Source of the DNA: Anaspis maculata
Taxonomy: Eukaryota > Arthropoda > Insecta > Coleoptera > Scraptiidae
Direction: 5' to 3'
Length of the DNA: 64,000 nt
NCBI GenBank assembly: GCA_949128115.1
Contig: OX421962.1
Coordinates: 40,137,745-40,201,744, forward strand
Part shown: piece by piece, positions 35,334 to 46,371 of the stretch
Numbering within the stretch: the first letter of the stretch is position 1
How the letters are laid out: every line of letters begins with the position of its first letter
Program-made: the position numbers and the translations under genes
The notes under the pieces: generated by a model
What the model saw: the letters and a program-made list of their open reading frames with translations, nothing else
The model's database searches: none
What the model was told of the DNA's origin: nothing

Positions 35334-36388
35334 CAGGGTGTCCCGGATTTAGTGTTACAAAACTCACAGGGAGATAGGAAATTGAAAAATAAAGGGACTT
35401 TTGTTGATAAACATACCCTCCCAAACGTATAATAACCGAGATACAGGCCTTCAAAGTTGTTTTCTGAGAACAGTTTTTTTTTGCATAACTCATCAACCGT
35501 TCAACCGATTTCAGTCAAATTTGAACTTGAGTTTCCTGAAACAAGTCTCTATTGAACAATAAAATCGCAATTCATCAAACATTTCTAGGGTCGAAGGTAA
35601 TAGGGGATGTCTTCCCCCTTTTTCCCCTATTTTTGACCTCTCCAGATATTTTTTAAAATTGTTTCAAGTTGTGAATTTTACGTTCAATTTAAAGAAAAAA
35701 GCTACTCTTGCAAAATTTTCTTAGAGGCTTAGTTTTTGAGATATTTGAGATTTAAACATTACAAAACATCTTGAAATTGCCACTTTCCTGGACCTAAAAA
35801 TTAAAATTCAAGAAAACTCATGATTCGTCAACTGGAATGAGTTTTCTGGGTGTTTTGAGTTGATGAACCATCATTTTTGCTGATAAACATGAAGTTTTTC
35901 AGAAATTCAGAAAAAAAAAACAATTTGGACTCTGGAAAGTGGCGATTTTGTGATGTTTTCTAATGTTTCAAACCAAAATATCTTGAAAATAAAGCCCCTA
36001 ATCAAAATTTTGCAAGAGTAACTTTTTTCTTTAAATTGAACTCAGAATTCAAAAGTTGAAACCGTTTCCAAAAATACTCAGGGGGGTTAAAAATAGAAGG
36101 GGAAGGGGGAGGGTACCCCCTATTATCTTCGCCCCTAGAAATGTCCAATGAAATTTGTTATTACTGTTCAATAAAGACTTATGTTGATAAACTTTAGTTC
36201 GAATTTGAATAAAATCGGCTGAACGGTTCAAAAAGTATGCAAAAAAAACTGTTTTAAACAAACACTTTTGAAGGCCTGTATCTCCATTATTATACGTTTG
36301 GGAGGGTATGTTTATAAACAAAAATCCCCTTATTTTTCAATTTCCTATCTCCCTGTGAGTTTTGTAACACTAATTCCGGGACACCCTG
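35334..36388. mobile_element. Foldback element, group 1 member C (1055 bp)
   Basis: Ends CAGGGTGTCCCGGATTTAGT and the complement, TA outside (35332-35333 and 36389-36390). The terminal roughly 105 bp (with CTCACAGGGAGATAGG) are unlike member B. From GAGATACAGGCCTTCAAAGT inward both arms align with B, and the right half aligns with the remnant at 17706-18070. The central AACTCATTCCAGTTGA block lies in opposite orientation to that of B, as expected of a palindrome read from either strand. Confidence 0.85.
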
Positions 36389-36429
36389 TATAAGTACCTA
36401 CTAGGCACGAGTAGTTTTTCTTCCATCAG

Positions 36430-36690
36430 AATCGGTCAGGTAATACGAAGGTATGGCGCGGCGGGCCAAGGTGGTGGCCCATTGGCCAGCCTTCCGGGCA
36501 TCCATGGAAAAAACTTGTAGAACTCTAACTCCATTCCTCGAGAAGTTGGAGTTGCAAAATTTTCACACAGATAAGCAGACAGACATACATAGGTATTGGA
36601 CCTTAGAAATAATATACGGTCTAATAGACCACGTGGGACAGACAAATCTGTCATAATAGAGCACTTCCTGCCAAAATGCGCTAAAAAGAA
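36430..36690. repeat. Half-copy related to the 4362-5557 palindrome
   Basis: Carries the ordered landmarks of the right arm: a GGCCCATTGGCCAGCC-like segment, GGAAAAAACTTGTAGAACTC, CCTCGAGAAGTTGGAG, an interrupted (CAGA)n tract, and AAATGCGCTAAAAAG. The CAATTG iterons and the opposite arm are absent. Confidence 0.6.
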
Positions 36691-37637
36691 ATGAAGAGAC
36701 ACTACAGTACTGCGGCAGCGGAAAAACGGATTTTGTCTATTGCAGAGCGAATTCAATTTTGGACATTACTAGGCCAACTAGGCAACACACACATTTCGGT
36801 GGTCGGTATGGTTGGTCACTTATCCTGCTACACAAACTGCTGTACTAACACGGTAAATTACGTTACACTATCGCACACATATACACACCGCACACTCACA
36901 TACGTTTAAAACATCCCAAAGTTAATTAAAAATTGCTGAAATGCAATTACGTGCTTCGTTTGATTCTGAATGTGCTGCTGGCCGCCCTTACATTATGCAG
37001 TTGCTCCAAAAGCTTATCCAGAGCATATCAGACATTTCAATCTATACTCGGCTGGATTGGAAATACCAATATAGAGAAATCCTATCCCATGTTGAAGTTT
37101 TCGGGGGTTGAAAAATTTGAAATATTCGTCGAATATGTAGGTGGGTGCCGCCTGTGTGTGGGTGCTTCGAGAAGCATGAAGATTAATCAATCATTGCTCA
37201 ACATTTGATTAAATCCTTCAAGGTACGGACGGATGCGTAAAAATGTGCGAACAAGAATTCGACTAAGGACCGGTTTAGCGTGGAATATTTAAGCTCGTAC
37301 GATATGCCAAGTCGAGTTTTTAACGTAACACCAAATGACGCGACGTAAGAGTCCTAAGACACATTGTAACATTGCCAAGAGCTACAGCCAATCAACTCGT
37401 CATAACTGCCGCTTAATACTCCTACCCTACTGCAACCGGCAAAGTAGCCAATTCTCGTTTTTCAGCGCATTTTCTTCGAAAATTCGCCATTGGTGCGAGA
37501 ATGTTCGAGCTTTAAAAATCGTAGCGACTTCGTATTTTTTGCAAATGATTAGGTACTACTTACCTGACAGAATAAGTGAGAATGAGCACAGGCAAACGGA
37601 AATTGGTTTTCCACCGCTATTGTAAAAAAGTGAATTA
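36691..37637. other. No gene recognised
   Basis: Frames of 72-96 codons on the plus strand (36691-36909, 36933-37208, 37335-37625) follow one another, but none shows a domain or good splice sites, and codon use is unremarkable. A (CA)-rich patch lies at about 36872-36900. Confidence 0.35.
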
Positions 37638-37638
37638 A

Positions 37639-37672
37639 AGCTGCATCCACATAGGATTAGTGCAGTGGCAAC
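37639..37672. repeat. Solo terminal repeat, CTGCATCCACATAGG type
   Basis: AGCTGCATCCACATAGGATT followed by AGTGCAGTGGC is the left end of the palindromic family at 38699-39175. Element N1 copy 2 starts about 22 bp further on, suggesting that N1 interrupted an older copy. Confidence 0.6.
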
Positions 37673-37694
37673 GGTATGGTGAAAAAGCTTAACT

Positions 37695-38362
37695 ATTATC
37701 CATTCCAAGCTTAAAAAAACCACAGTTGCCTATGATATTTTTTCTTCAAGTTGGACAATCTGATACGTTGATGGATTGGAAAAGTCAAGATGATTTAATC
37801 AAATTTGTCAAAGTGATGTTTGCTCTGCTGGATTGCCGTTTTAGTTCAATTGTTAGGTCAGATTTTGACACTGACACAATATTTTCATTAGTTTTCGTCT
37901 TCAAAACGCCATTATTCACGTTATTTCGATAGTGAAAGTATTGAGAAGTGCAACAGTAAGAATATACAGTTTAAAAAGTGATCGAGGCGAACCCAGTTCT
38001 ACCGCCGAAGTGTGATTTAGTCGCAGAGTGATCTCGTGACCTGAGCTCGTCGTACCCTGTAAAAACCTAGGTACGTTAATTCACCCTCTCTTCCAGGATC
38101 ATGAACTGTGGTCCTGAGGTCCTGGCCGAAAGAAAGCGGCTGAGATCAGTGGGCAAACCTGTGACCTGCCGGCGACGCAGTCCCCAGAATGACAATTTGA
38201 CAACACAGCGTAGTACAGGTGAAGGTTTCATGTCAAACGGACACGAATTTGAACGTAACCTCCCTTGTATCAAGATGACATTAAACATCAAAAATCAGGG
38301 ACACCAACAGAACTCGAATTTTTCATGGCCAGCTGTGGTTTTTTTAAGCTTGGAATGGATTA
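37695..38362 (+). mobile_element. Element N1 copy 2 (668 bp)
   Basis: Ends TTATCCATTCCAAGCTTAAA and the complement (TTTAAGCTTGGAATGGATTA). Inverted counterpart of 18598-19256, with shared landmarks such as CTTCAAGTTGGACAAT, CGCCGAAGTGTGAT, GACCTGCCGGCGACG and TCAAGATGACATTAAACAT. The strand given here is arbitrary and only denotes opposite orientation to copy 1. The open frames of 68-94 codons inside are not conserved as frames in copy 1. Confidence 0.78.
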
Positions 38363-38378
38363 TATAGGTTTTTGCATT

Positions 38379-38691
38379 GAGCGTTCACATAGACTTACGG
38401 TAAGAAAGGAGTGGCGGTGGGGGTGCAGTTGGGATGCCAGATGTTTGGAGGTTTCTGCCATTCTGCACTGCCATTGCCAATTTTCTTGCCAGCGCCAATC
38501 ACAATTCTCAATTCCGTTAATAAGTTATTATTGCGGCGTGATGACTTGACCGATAATGCGAAACTGCTGCTGTGAAATGCAAATGCCAAATTTTAGAGGT
38601 CAACAAGAAAGAGCTATTTGACGGTTGTTGCGTCAGGCCGACAGCCCACGTGTCACGTTGGTAAGTTCGCACTAATTCTATGTGAACTCTC
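38379..38691. mobile_element. Palindromic unit, degenerate copy
   Basis: Begins GAGCGTTCACATAGACTTAC and ends with CTAATTCTATGTGAACTCTC. The interior (GTTATTATTGCGGCGTGATGACTTGAC, given here by key phrase GCGGCGTGATGACTTGA) repeats in the neighbour at 38771-39104 in the same orientation, so the two are tandem copies. Confidence 0.65.
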
Positions 38692-38698
38692 GAGGTAA

Positions 38699-39175
38699 AG
38701 CCGCATCCACATAGGATTAGGGCAGTTGTACTGCAGGGGGAGTGCGTAGGTAATGAACCAATCTTACCATGAGCGTTCACATAGAATTAGGTATGGACCG
38801 AGCAACTTGACATGTGAGCTGCCGACCTGACGCAACAACCGTCAAACGGCTCTTTCTTGTTGACGTCCAAAATTTGGCATTTGCCCTTGCCAATTTTCTT
38901 GCCATCGCAAATCACAATTCACGATTCCGTTGCTAAGTTATTATTGCGGCGTGATGACTTGACTGATAATGCGAATCTGCTGCTGTGAGATGCGAATGCC
39001 AAATTTTAGACGTTAACAAGAAAGAGCCGTTTGACGGTTGTTGCGTCAGGTCGGCAGCTCACGTGTCAAGTGTCTAGGTTAGCACTAATTCTATGTGAAC
39101 GCTCGTGGTAAGATTGGTTTATTGCCTACGCAGTCCCCCTGCAGTCCAACTGCACTAATCCTATGTGGATGCAGC
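38699..39175. mobile_element. Palindromic element with CTGCATCCACATAGG ends (about 477 bp)
   Basis: From outside in, both arms read GCATCCACATAGGATTAG, a CTGCAGGGGGA block, CGTAGGYAAT-A-CCAATC, TTACCATGAGCG, then TTCACATAGAATTAG and CTGCCGACCTGACGCAACAA. The GCATCCACATAGGATTAG and GCGTTCACATAGAATTAG segments resemble each other, so the element may have grown by adding a second, related terminal repeat outside an older one. Non-coding. Confidence 0.75.
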
Positions 39176-39314
39176 TTCAGATTGGCTTGTTGCCTACGCA
39201 GTCCCCCTGCAGTCCAACTGCACTAATCCTATGTGGATGCAGCTTCAGATTGGCTTGTTGCCTACGCAGTCCCCCTGCAGTCCAACTGCACTAATCCTAT
39301 GTGGATGCGGCTCA
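39111..39314. repeat. Right terminal repeat in three tandem 68-bp copies
   Basis: Unit boundaries at 39111, 39179 and 39247, each starting AGATTGG. Every unit ends with CTAATCCTATGTGGATGC. The second and third differ from each other by a base or two near the end and share GGCTTGTTGCC where the first has GGTTTATTGCC. The left end of the element has only one copy. Confidence 0.92.
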
Positions 39315-39316
39315 AT

Positions 39317-41016
39317 GCTTATCAGCAGCTGAAGTGAAGATGCCGTTCAACTTTTGAATCGCGGAGAATTCCTGAAATAATGCAGTTACTGCATGCATAC
39401 CTCTGTACTTCCATCGAAAATGTACAGAAAAGAATACGAAAAATTCAAGTGAAAGAGTCATTCGTCGTTTGATATTGTCGCAAAAGATACCTAGATTTCT
39501 TTGTGAATCGGTTGTCGCGCGGCAAGTAACATTTTAGGTTAAGATTATCGCAAGAAACATGCATACCTACTTCAAGCTTCCAGTGAATGGGGAACTACGG
39601 AAACAGCAACAACAGACCAAAGGAGGACTATAGTGCTATTAACCAAAACAGTTGACGCGCTACAAAATTTCACTTTGGAAAAAATGAAAAGCACATTCAT
39701 TAAACAACAAAACCTTCATGAAACTCCACGGAATTTTTACAAATACTTTTCTTTTGTTCAGAGCGTCAGGTAAAAATGCCAACGGGAGCTTTGCAGAAAA
39801 TTAGATTGATAAATGAACCCAACGGAGATTTGTCGGTTGATACAACACTTTCATTTTTCACCAGCATTGTACAAGGGATGATCGAGTTAAATTAAACCAA
39901 AGTAGGTACATCCTTTCATGTTCTATTCCCATTTGAACCCTCATGTGTGCTTTTGATTTGAATAATACTCACTCCACCATACGGTTCTCCGCAACGTGAG
40001 ACCTCTCCGTTCTATAGACATGCGCAATCTCAAACGAGATGGACTGGTTTTCTTTTATTTTCACCCCCACACACATACCCAAACACCATGGAGCCAAACA
40101 CACACAAGCGACGAGTGATATAAATACGTATGTCTGGAGAAGTAAAGAGACACCGCATCAGCAATATGAGGTTGTATTTGAAGTGGAGAAAATGTTCCAA
40201 TTTTCCTATTCTCAAACGACTCTATGCAATACCAGGTGTGTACTTTGCGTATCTTCAACAAGAGAAGGTGAGCATTATTAAATTAGCGCGCGGCTTACTG
40301 CTCGAACTTGGCTTCGCGAAGGTAAATCGAATTAACCGCAATAAGGGTGGTTGATGCTAATAAACGAACATGGCGAAAAAGATCAGGGGTACCAGTTACC
40401 TCCATTCCATCTATCGAAATTTGTCGAACAAAACCATAAACGCCTCCCCGAATAGTGTCTAAAAGGATAATTCAGAACAAACAAGCGAAAAGTACTCGTT
40501 GGCGAGTTATCGAAAAATAAGTACTATGGCAAAAAAATAACAGTAGATATTTTGACTATATTTTTATTGTAAACGTTCATAAATATATACTTACAAAACT
40601 TATGAAAACTATAAAATATAGAAAATTTCGTCGAAACTTTTTGTTGCCGGGATGATTGCCAAAACATATGCGGCATTGCCTCTTTGGATTGCCATACTGA
40701 TTCGCTGAATGAGGTAGCTGGTGGATTTGCTTTCATGGGTTTTTGCCTGGATCTTCTTCTGAAAGATATTAAAAAAATAATAATGAAAAATAAAAATTAC
40801 AAATTTCACTAATGTGACAAAAATAAATATGACGAGCTTGTAGGTATGCATCAACTCACTTTGTACTTTTTAAAAACTCAACTTTGATTTGGAAGCTTCT
40901 ATCTTCGTTATAAATGCATTTCTGATTCACATTTTTTTAAGAAAATCCACTTTTTTTTGATTCTCTACCATCTCCTAAAATATTATAAAAAGTGGAACAG
41001 CCTGTATAGTAGTAGA
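39317..41016. other. No certain gene; one fragmentary element end
   Basis: Several overlapping frames of 60-81 codons around 40030-40354 and 40524-40854 run on both strands without domains. At about 40994-41009 the sequence AACAGCCTGTATAG looks like a foldback-element end lacking its partner, directly next to element D. Confidence 0.35.
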
Positions 41017-41018
41017 TA

Positions 41019-42084
41019 CAGGGTGTTTCAATGGAAACGAGGCACCCTGGATAAATCTTTGCCAGGTGAAATTTAGAAAAATTTCCGAGACCCGTCGATT
41101 TTTGTTTCGAGGGGGACATCTAAAGCATACATTGGCAAATTTCTATCTTCAGCCCCCTCACCGCCTCCCACCTCAACTTCAAAATTCCAAATGACACTAC
41201 TTGCAATACATAAAATAAAAGAAAATTTGAATCTCTTTTTGAAAAAAATATTTCTATATCTTTTAACCTCACCAATTTTCATAAAATTCGCTGAATGTCC
41301 AATTTGATAATCTTGACCTCTCAATTTTCTCCAGTGCAGTCAACGTGTCATCCTGCACAGCATCGAGGAAGAAATTTTTTCTGGAAAAAGTGTCACCCAA
41401 ATTCACCCCTTCGCTCTCCCCACCTCAACTAATTGAATTCGCTTTCCGAAAAAAATATTTTCAAAACTTTCCAAACAACCCTCTACCTCCCTCAGTATTC
41501 CGAATGCCCAATTTAATGGCGAAGGGGTTAAAAGTCCAAAAACGATTGTTTCCAGAGAAACGTTAAATTCCCTTCCCTTCCCTTCAGGGGTTAAATTCCC
41601 TTCAGTTCGATTTATCACAAGAGGTAGGTGGTGTATTGGTAAACTTTGAAGTCGGGGCGGGGGAGAGCAAAGGGATGAATTTGGGTACTTTTCACACAAA
41701 AATTTTCATTTTTCGATGTTATTTAGGATAAAACTGACTAAATTAAAGAGAATTTGGGGGTCGAGAATATTAAATTGAACCCTCAAGAGAATTTTAGGGA
41801 CAAAAGGGGTGGGGTTAAAAATTCTTAAATATTTTTTTAGGAAGAGAATTTTATTTTTTTCAATTTGATGTATCGCAAGGTAGAGGGTGTCGTTTGAAAT
41901 TTTGAAGTTAGGGTACCTACCCACCCCTCCACCCGGAGGTGAGAAGGTTGAAGATAGAAATTTGCCAATGCATCCTTTAGCGGATGTCCCCCTTGAAACA
42001 AAAATCGACAGGTCTCGGAAAATTCTTTTAATTTCACCAGGCAAAAATTTATTTGGGGTGGCTCGTTTCTTTTGAAACACCCTG
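41019..42084. mobile_element. Foldback element, group 2 member D (1066 bp)
   Basis: Ends CAGGGTGTTTCAATGGAAAC and approximately its complement, TA outside (41017-41018 and 42085-42086). The terminal roughly 75 bp contain GGCACCCTGGATAAATCTTT and GCCAGGTGAAATT. From TCGATTTTTGTTTCGAGGG inward the arms match member E (53294-54374): ACATCTAAAGCATACATTGG, CAAATTTCTATCTTCA, and a C-rich CCCCCTCACCGCC block. The 161-codon minus-strand frame at 41706-42191 spans arm and flank and has no domain; I do not treat it as a gene. Confidence 0.85.
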
Positions 42085-42099
42085 TATATCAAGGTAAAG

Positions 42100-42495
42100 A
42101 ATGTGATCACAAAAGATGGCGGCCAAGTGACAAAATTATTTGTTAGTTTCATATTCTGGACGCAAATGCTATCTATTAGCGTTTGAATCACATCGATCTC
42201 TCTTTTCGTTGAGACATACTCTCCTAATTGGATCTATCTTGATGTGGTTTACATTGCCTGCAAATTTTATCCAAATCGAATCTCTTTTAGAGAAATTCAA
42301 AATGGCGAATCAAAGATGGCGGCAAAGTTACAAAAAACAAAAGTCAACATGACATCCTGAACAGCTATTGATCAGCGTTTAGACCACATCGATATCTCCT
42401 TATCCGGCAGAGTTATCCCGGGTACGGACGGACGGACAAAGTGAAGCTAAAAGCGCCTTTTTCCCATTTTTTGTAAAGTTGCGCTAAAAATGCGG
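42100..42495. repeat. Partial repeat with CGGACGGACGGACA end
   Basis: Two related subunits (around 42108-42230 and 42300-42420) share AAGATGGCGGC, a CTATTNATNAGCGTTTNAA phrase and ACATCGATNTCTC. The end CGGACGGACGGACAAAGTGA followed by TTGCGCTAAAAATGC recalls the inner segment of the 4362-5557 element. Probably a derivative of the same broad family. Confidence 0.5.
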
Positions 42496-42957
42496 ACCAT
42501 CTATGCAGTTTCTTGTTCTGCTCTAGTTACTGTGATTGTAGTTTAGTAATAAATCGTCTGGGGCGCTATTTTGGACTTCCTAGGTAGGTACCTATTTGGA
42601 TACTTAACGGATAATATACATATTACAAGATTGCAAGTTTGGAGTTGAGTCATAGGTGGCCATAAATGGGTTCAACGGCAAAGAAGCTGGAGTTTATTTT
42701 GGAACAAACATCGTAAACGATGTGTGTACCTACAAACACGCGTATTACCCAAGGAGACCTAAATTGGATCCATGAATTTATCATCAAGCTACTAACTACT
42801 TAACCTTTTCAACCAGTACTCGAGCGGCTTCAATTCGAAGCGTTTTTATTTATTCAGGGATTGCAGTGATAGGGACTAAACTTATCGGAAAATGTACCTA
42901 TACGAAGTGTTCTGTTTTCCATATGAATACTTGCATCAGTTTTCGACTTGCAGTTAA
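42496..42957. other. No gene recognised
   Basis: Short non-coding interval with a TAGGTAGGTACCTA palindromic motif at about 42581-42594, one of many such motifs in the window. Confidence 0.35.
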
Positions 42958-42959
42958 TA

Positions 42960-43079
42960 CCGTATGATCAAAAACTTTTCTACTTGCGGTAGGCTGTGGC
43001 CTGGCCGAAATCAGCCTCGTTTGCCTGCCAATGACCAGGCCACAGCCTACCGCAAGTAGAAAAGCTTTTGATCATACGG
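42960..43079. mobile_element. Hairpin MITE, family H1 copy 2 (120 bp)
   Basis: Ends CCGTATGATCAAAAACTTTT and the complement, TA on both sides (42958-42959 and 43080-43081). The arms pair almost completely through GGTAGGCTGTGGCCTGG. Closest relative of 448-570. Both the ends and the GGCTGTGG block recur in the TCGTGTGATC subfamily. Confidence 0.85.
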
Positions 43080-43081
43080 TA

Positions 43082-43788
43082 TATTCATAATCTGTTGTAG
43101 CGCGAACTTGACTAGGTAATTTTTGTCGCACAGTTAGTTATTGCTTTAGTGAATAGATATTCTTCCTCATTCCGCGAATACCAACCTGAAAAATTTCTCT
43201 CGAAGAAATAGATGATGATGATTATGGTGCAAGCGAAAAAATCAAAAGTCAATTTTCAAAACAAACACGTCATGTCGGCATGTCTCGAATACGTTTGCTG
43301 AAAATATTTTTCAATTTTTCGTAAAAATGCTGGAGCTGTTAACTCAACCGACCCATACAAAAACAGATTTGATCAATTTTGCTTGTTTATCTGCACATTT
43401 TAGAGAGACGGGCGACAGGCATCAGCGAGAGGGTTGTGTTGTGCACACTCTTTTCGTCCTTTTCAGCGTCGGTCGGTCGCGTCATCCCTATCGCATAAAA
43501 AATTCGACTTGTGTTTGAAAACATTTTTGTCGATATTGATCTAAGTATTTCTTCCTCTTTCCCTCTGGCGTTTTGCGGTTCGTGACTTTTCATTTGTGTG
43601 TTAGCAATTTCTCACGAACAGACAGTGGCACTAGTTGTTAATGATACACATCGCATGTTTTGTCCGCTGCAGTGGTTTTGTAGAATATTGCATAGTTTCA
43701 GTGCAGCTAGCGAGAGCTTGGTTTAGTTTGACCCGGTTTTTCTTTCGCGAAAAAAAGGCGCTCCACTACACCAACTAATACAACAAAC
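43082..43788. other. No gene recognised; possible upstream region of a small frame
   Basis: Frames of 63-68 codons on opposite strands at 43327-43593. A TTTCAGTGCAG near 43695-43705 resembles an arthropod initiator but no TATA box is placed before it. Confidence 0.3.
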
Positions 43789-43950
43789 ATGGCTCCACAA
43801 CGCGGACATATACACCACTCAGCTAGTCTACGTTTAAATACATTGAGCATTCAAAACAATGCGGATCATTTTAACAACAACAGAGCGAGAACGCGACAAG
43901 TTAGATTGCGTTCTGGAGAGTTGCATCAGCAGGATTTATTTTATTTTTAA
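43789..43950 (+). CDS. Hypothetical 53-codon frame
   Basis: ATG in a favourable context (ACAAACATGG) opens 53 codons to a TAA. The product starts MAPQRGHIHHSASLRLNTLS. It is basic, rich in Asn, Arg and His, and has a RARTRQVRLRSG segment. No domain recognised, no signal peptide or membrane segment. It might also be a first coding exon, since no strong donor excludes or proves splicing. Chance frames of this length are common, so this rests only on the start context and absence of low complexity. Confidence 0.2.
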   Translation: MAPQRGHIHHSASLRLNTLSIQNNADHFNNNRARTRQVRLRSGELHQQDLFYF

Positions 43951-46245
43951 AACGAACATCCTCTGTGTGCTACAACTCATTCGGGTATGTGAAGTTGATG
44001 GATGGAACGTTTTTCGAATTTTCCTCCGTGAACTTTGAACGTTTGTACTTCACAGCGTGTACAATTAACGAATGCCAATTAAACTGCATATTCTGGGTGG
44101 AAAAATGTGAGAAGAAAAAACATTGAAAATTGTAGCAAGAACTTAAGACGAGCCAAGTTTAAAATGCTAATTGAGCATCTGGAACTTTGCACGCGCTGTA
44201 TACCTACTTACCTACACAACAATCAAACGAGTCCAACACCTGCAAAACTTCAGTTCATTACCTATATTACCTTGGTCGCGAGTGGTTATTTCAATTCCGT
44301 AGGTAATTTAATTACCTACTATAAAAAATCCTCCAATTAGTTTATACGTAATGAAAAGTAGTACTATGCAATGAAAACAGAATTCAATGTCTAGGTGCAC
44401 TCCAAGAAAAAAGTTGTGTTTTTTTTTTGAGCTTAACATAGAATTGCTAAAGCCTCATTATCAGAGTTTGAGACACTTTTGTTACGTGCTCTCGCTCGTA
44501 CGCACGACTCGTACCTACGTGAGGTAACCTTCGCGCCTGTTTTTCTTCCATGTAGTACCGCGCGTAAAGAAGTTTAAATAAAGGGGGCGGATTCTGCCAG
44601 TTTTCCCAGAGTGTCCATTGCATAAGTGTCATTGAGTATAATAGTAGGTTCACTTTTACTGTAACTCTAGTTGGCTGGGCGAATTTTCTACTTTGGCAGT
44701 GTAGGCTTGCCGCCTTTTTACCGGGTGTGAAACTGGCTCCTCTGAAAGTAAACTCATATTTCTTATCAAATTGATATTAAAATCCTGGAAAACTGACCTT
44801 GCCATACGTGGAAATGCGACCAGAGAGACGCCAGAGCCGCACGGGGCCGCCTTCAATCTAAGTCATCTTGACGGCAGCCATTCAAGGCCGACAAAAACTT
44901 GTTCCGCCAAGTTCCAAAACGAAAGCAAATTGCAAATTGAAGGTACTCACATGAATTTCTGTGCCAATACTCAACTTTGAGCGGCTGGTTTTTTTAAAAT
45001 TCGGTTTATTAAACTTTTTACACGTGAATCCTCCTGCAACTGCAGACCTGCTGGGATGTTCCTTGTCTTGCCTATAGTTCTTCATGGCTTGGCTGTCTTT
45101 TCGACTGGAAAATGTGAGAGGATTGATGATTCCATGGGTTCCTTTTTTTGGACGAAGGGCTAGTATATTTTTAGTTTGAATCATCGTAAAGTTAAACTGG
45201 CTTCGAGAGGTTAGAAATATTTTTGACAACTGTCAAAATGTCAAAGCTGCTTTGAATTATTTGTTCATTGGCGAAAATTAAAAACAGGTCGAAAAATTCC
45301 TACAATTTCCAATTAAATTGAAAAAAGCGTCAGACATCTCATCCCGCAAAATCGTTCCGTCTATCTGCAGAGGAAATGCGTAAAAAATGTGTTCCAAAAG
45401 TGGTCCGAAAGATTTCGTGTCTCTTCGTGAATTATTGTGCCGAATAAAGCCAAAGCAGCCAATCGCAAAGTTTTGTGAATTTTCTATAGTTCAGATTTGG
45501 AAATATAAACAAAATCTCACAGCCGACTATCTGATGCGTTGAACATTCTTCATTGTTACTTGGTGTTGCTAAAACAACAGTGTGGAAATAATCTTTATCG
45601 CGTTGGTTGAGAGACGTTTGAGATTCGGTTTGAGACAAGCTGTCACTGTCACAATCTTGATAGAATAGCCAGAATGGATATCAGCAACGATGTCTATATT
45701 TGCATCATCATCGACGACATCACCCTGCAAAAGATCACCCTCTTCATTTTATTTCTCACAGTTGTGAATATTATCGAAATCTACTTTGTCTCACCCGAGT
45801 ATCATCTTTCCAATCGAATAAGATATTACTCGCAATGGAAATTTATTCTCATAAATTATGTGTTGTCCCACTTACAACATATACCTACCTACCTCCTATA
45901 TGTGCATTTGGAAGTAAAATTTGGGCGTACGGGTATTATCGTAACTGACGGGTTCGTATTATGTGTATCGATGAAAAGGAACTGACTAATGCAGGTATAA
46001 TAGAAAGACAGAAAGCTAATAATGATTCCAGGAGAATTAACCTAGTTCTCCTATCTGTCAATATTTCTAATTAGTTGACCTTTATTCAAAAGCAGTCTTC
46101 AATGTTTAGAGCTACAGCGATAAAAGAAAATGTAACGGGTATTTTGTGCGAACAGGGTGGTATAAGACAACACGGGATGACATTCAGATATGTAACTTTG
46201 AAGAAGAAAAACTACCCAGATTAATGGTAGGTATTCAATAAATTA
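43951..46245. other. No certain gene
   Basis: Frames up to 115 codons (44882-45229, minus) and 103 codons (45674-45985, plus; begins MDISNDVYICIIIDDITLQK, with a hydrophobic stretch) are present, without domains, and the second is overlapped by another plus-strand frame. A TTTTTTTTTTGAGCTTAAC string near 44418 resembles an end of element N1 but is alone. Confidence 0.35.
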
Positions 46246-46246
46246 G

Positions 46247-46371
46247 TATATTACATACCGAGGTGGAAAGTGTCTCATTACAGCCAAGGGATTCAATATA
46301 TTACCGAGACGTGCCGAGATAAGATAGAATCCCGTGGGCTGTAATGACGCTTTACTCCGTGGTATGTATAG
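46247..46371. mobile_element. MITE, family H2 (about 125 bp)
   Basis: The left end TATTACATACCGAGGTGGAA runs to CATTACAGCCAAGGG. The right end is the complement with several changes (TATACATACCACGGAGTAAA). A second copy is at 51648-51776, and single right ends reading GTATGTAATATACTATT occur at about 48255 and 48778. Confidence 0.65.

Noticed and set aside
39111..39314. CRISPR-like array
   Set aside because: The 68-bp units are directly adjacent with no variable spacers, and each is a transposon terminal repeat.
41706..42191. 161-codon minus-strand gene, the longest frame in the window
   Set aside because: It runs from the arm of a foldback element across its end into flanking DNA. Composition is low complexity and no domain is seen.
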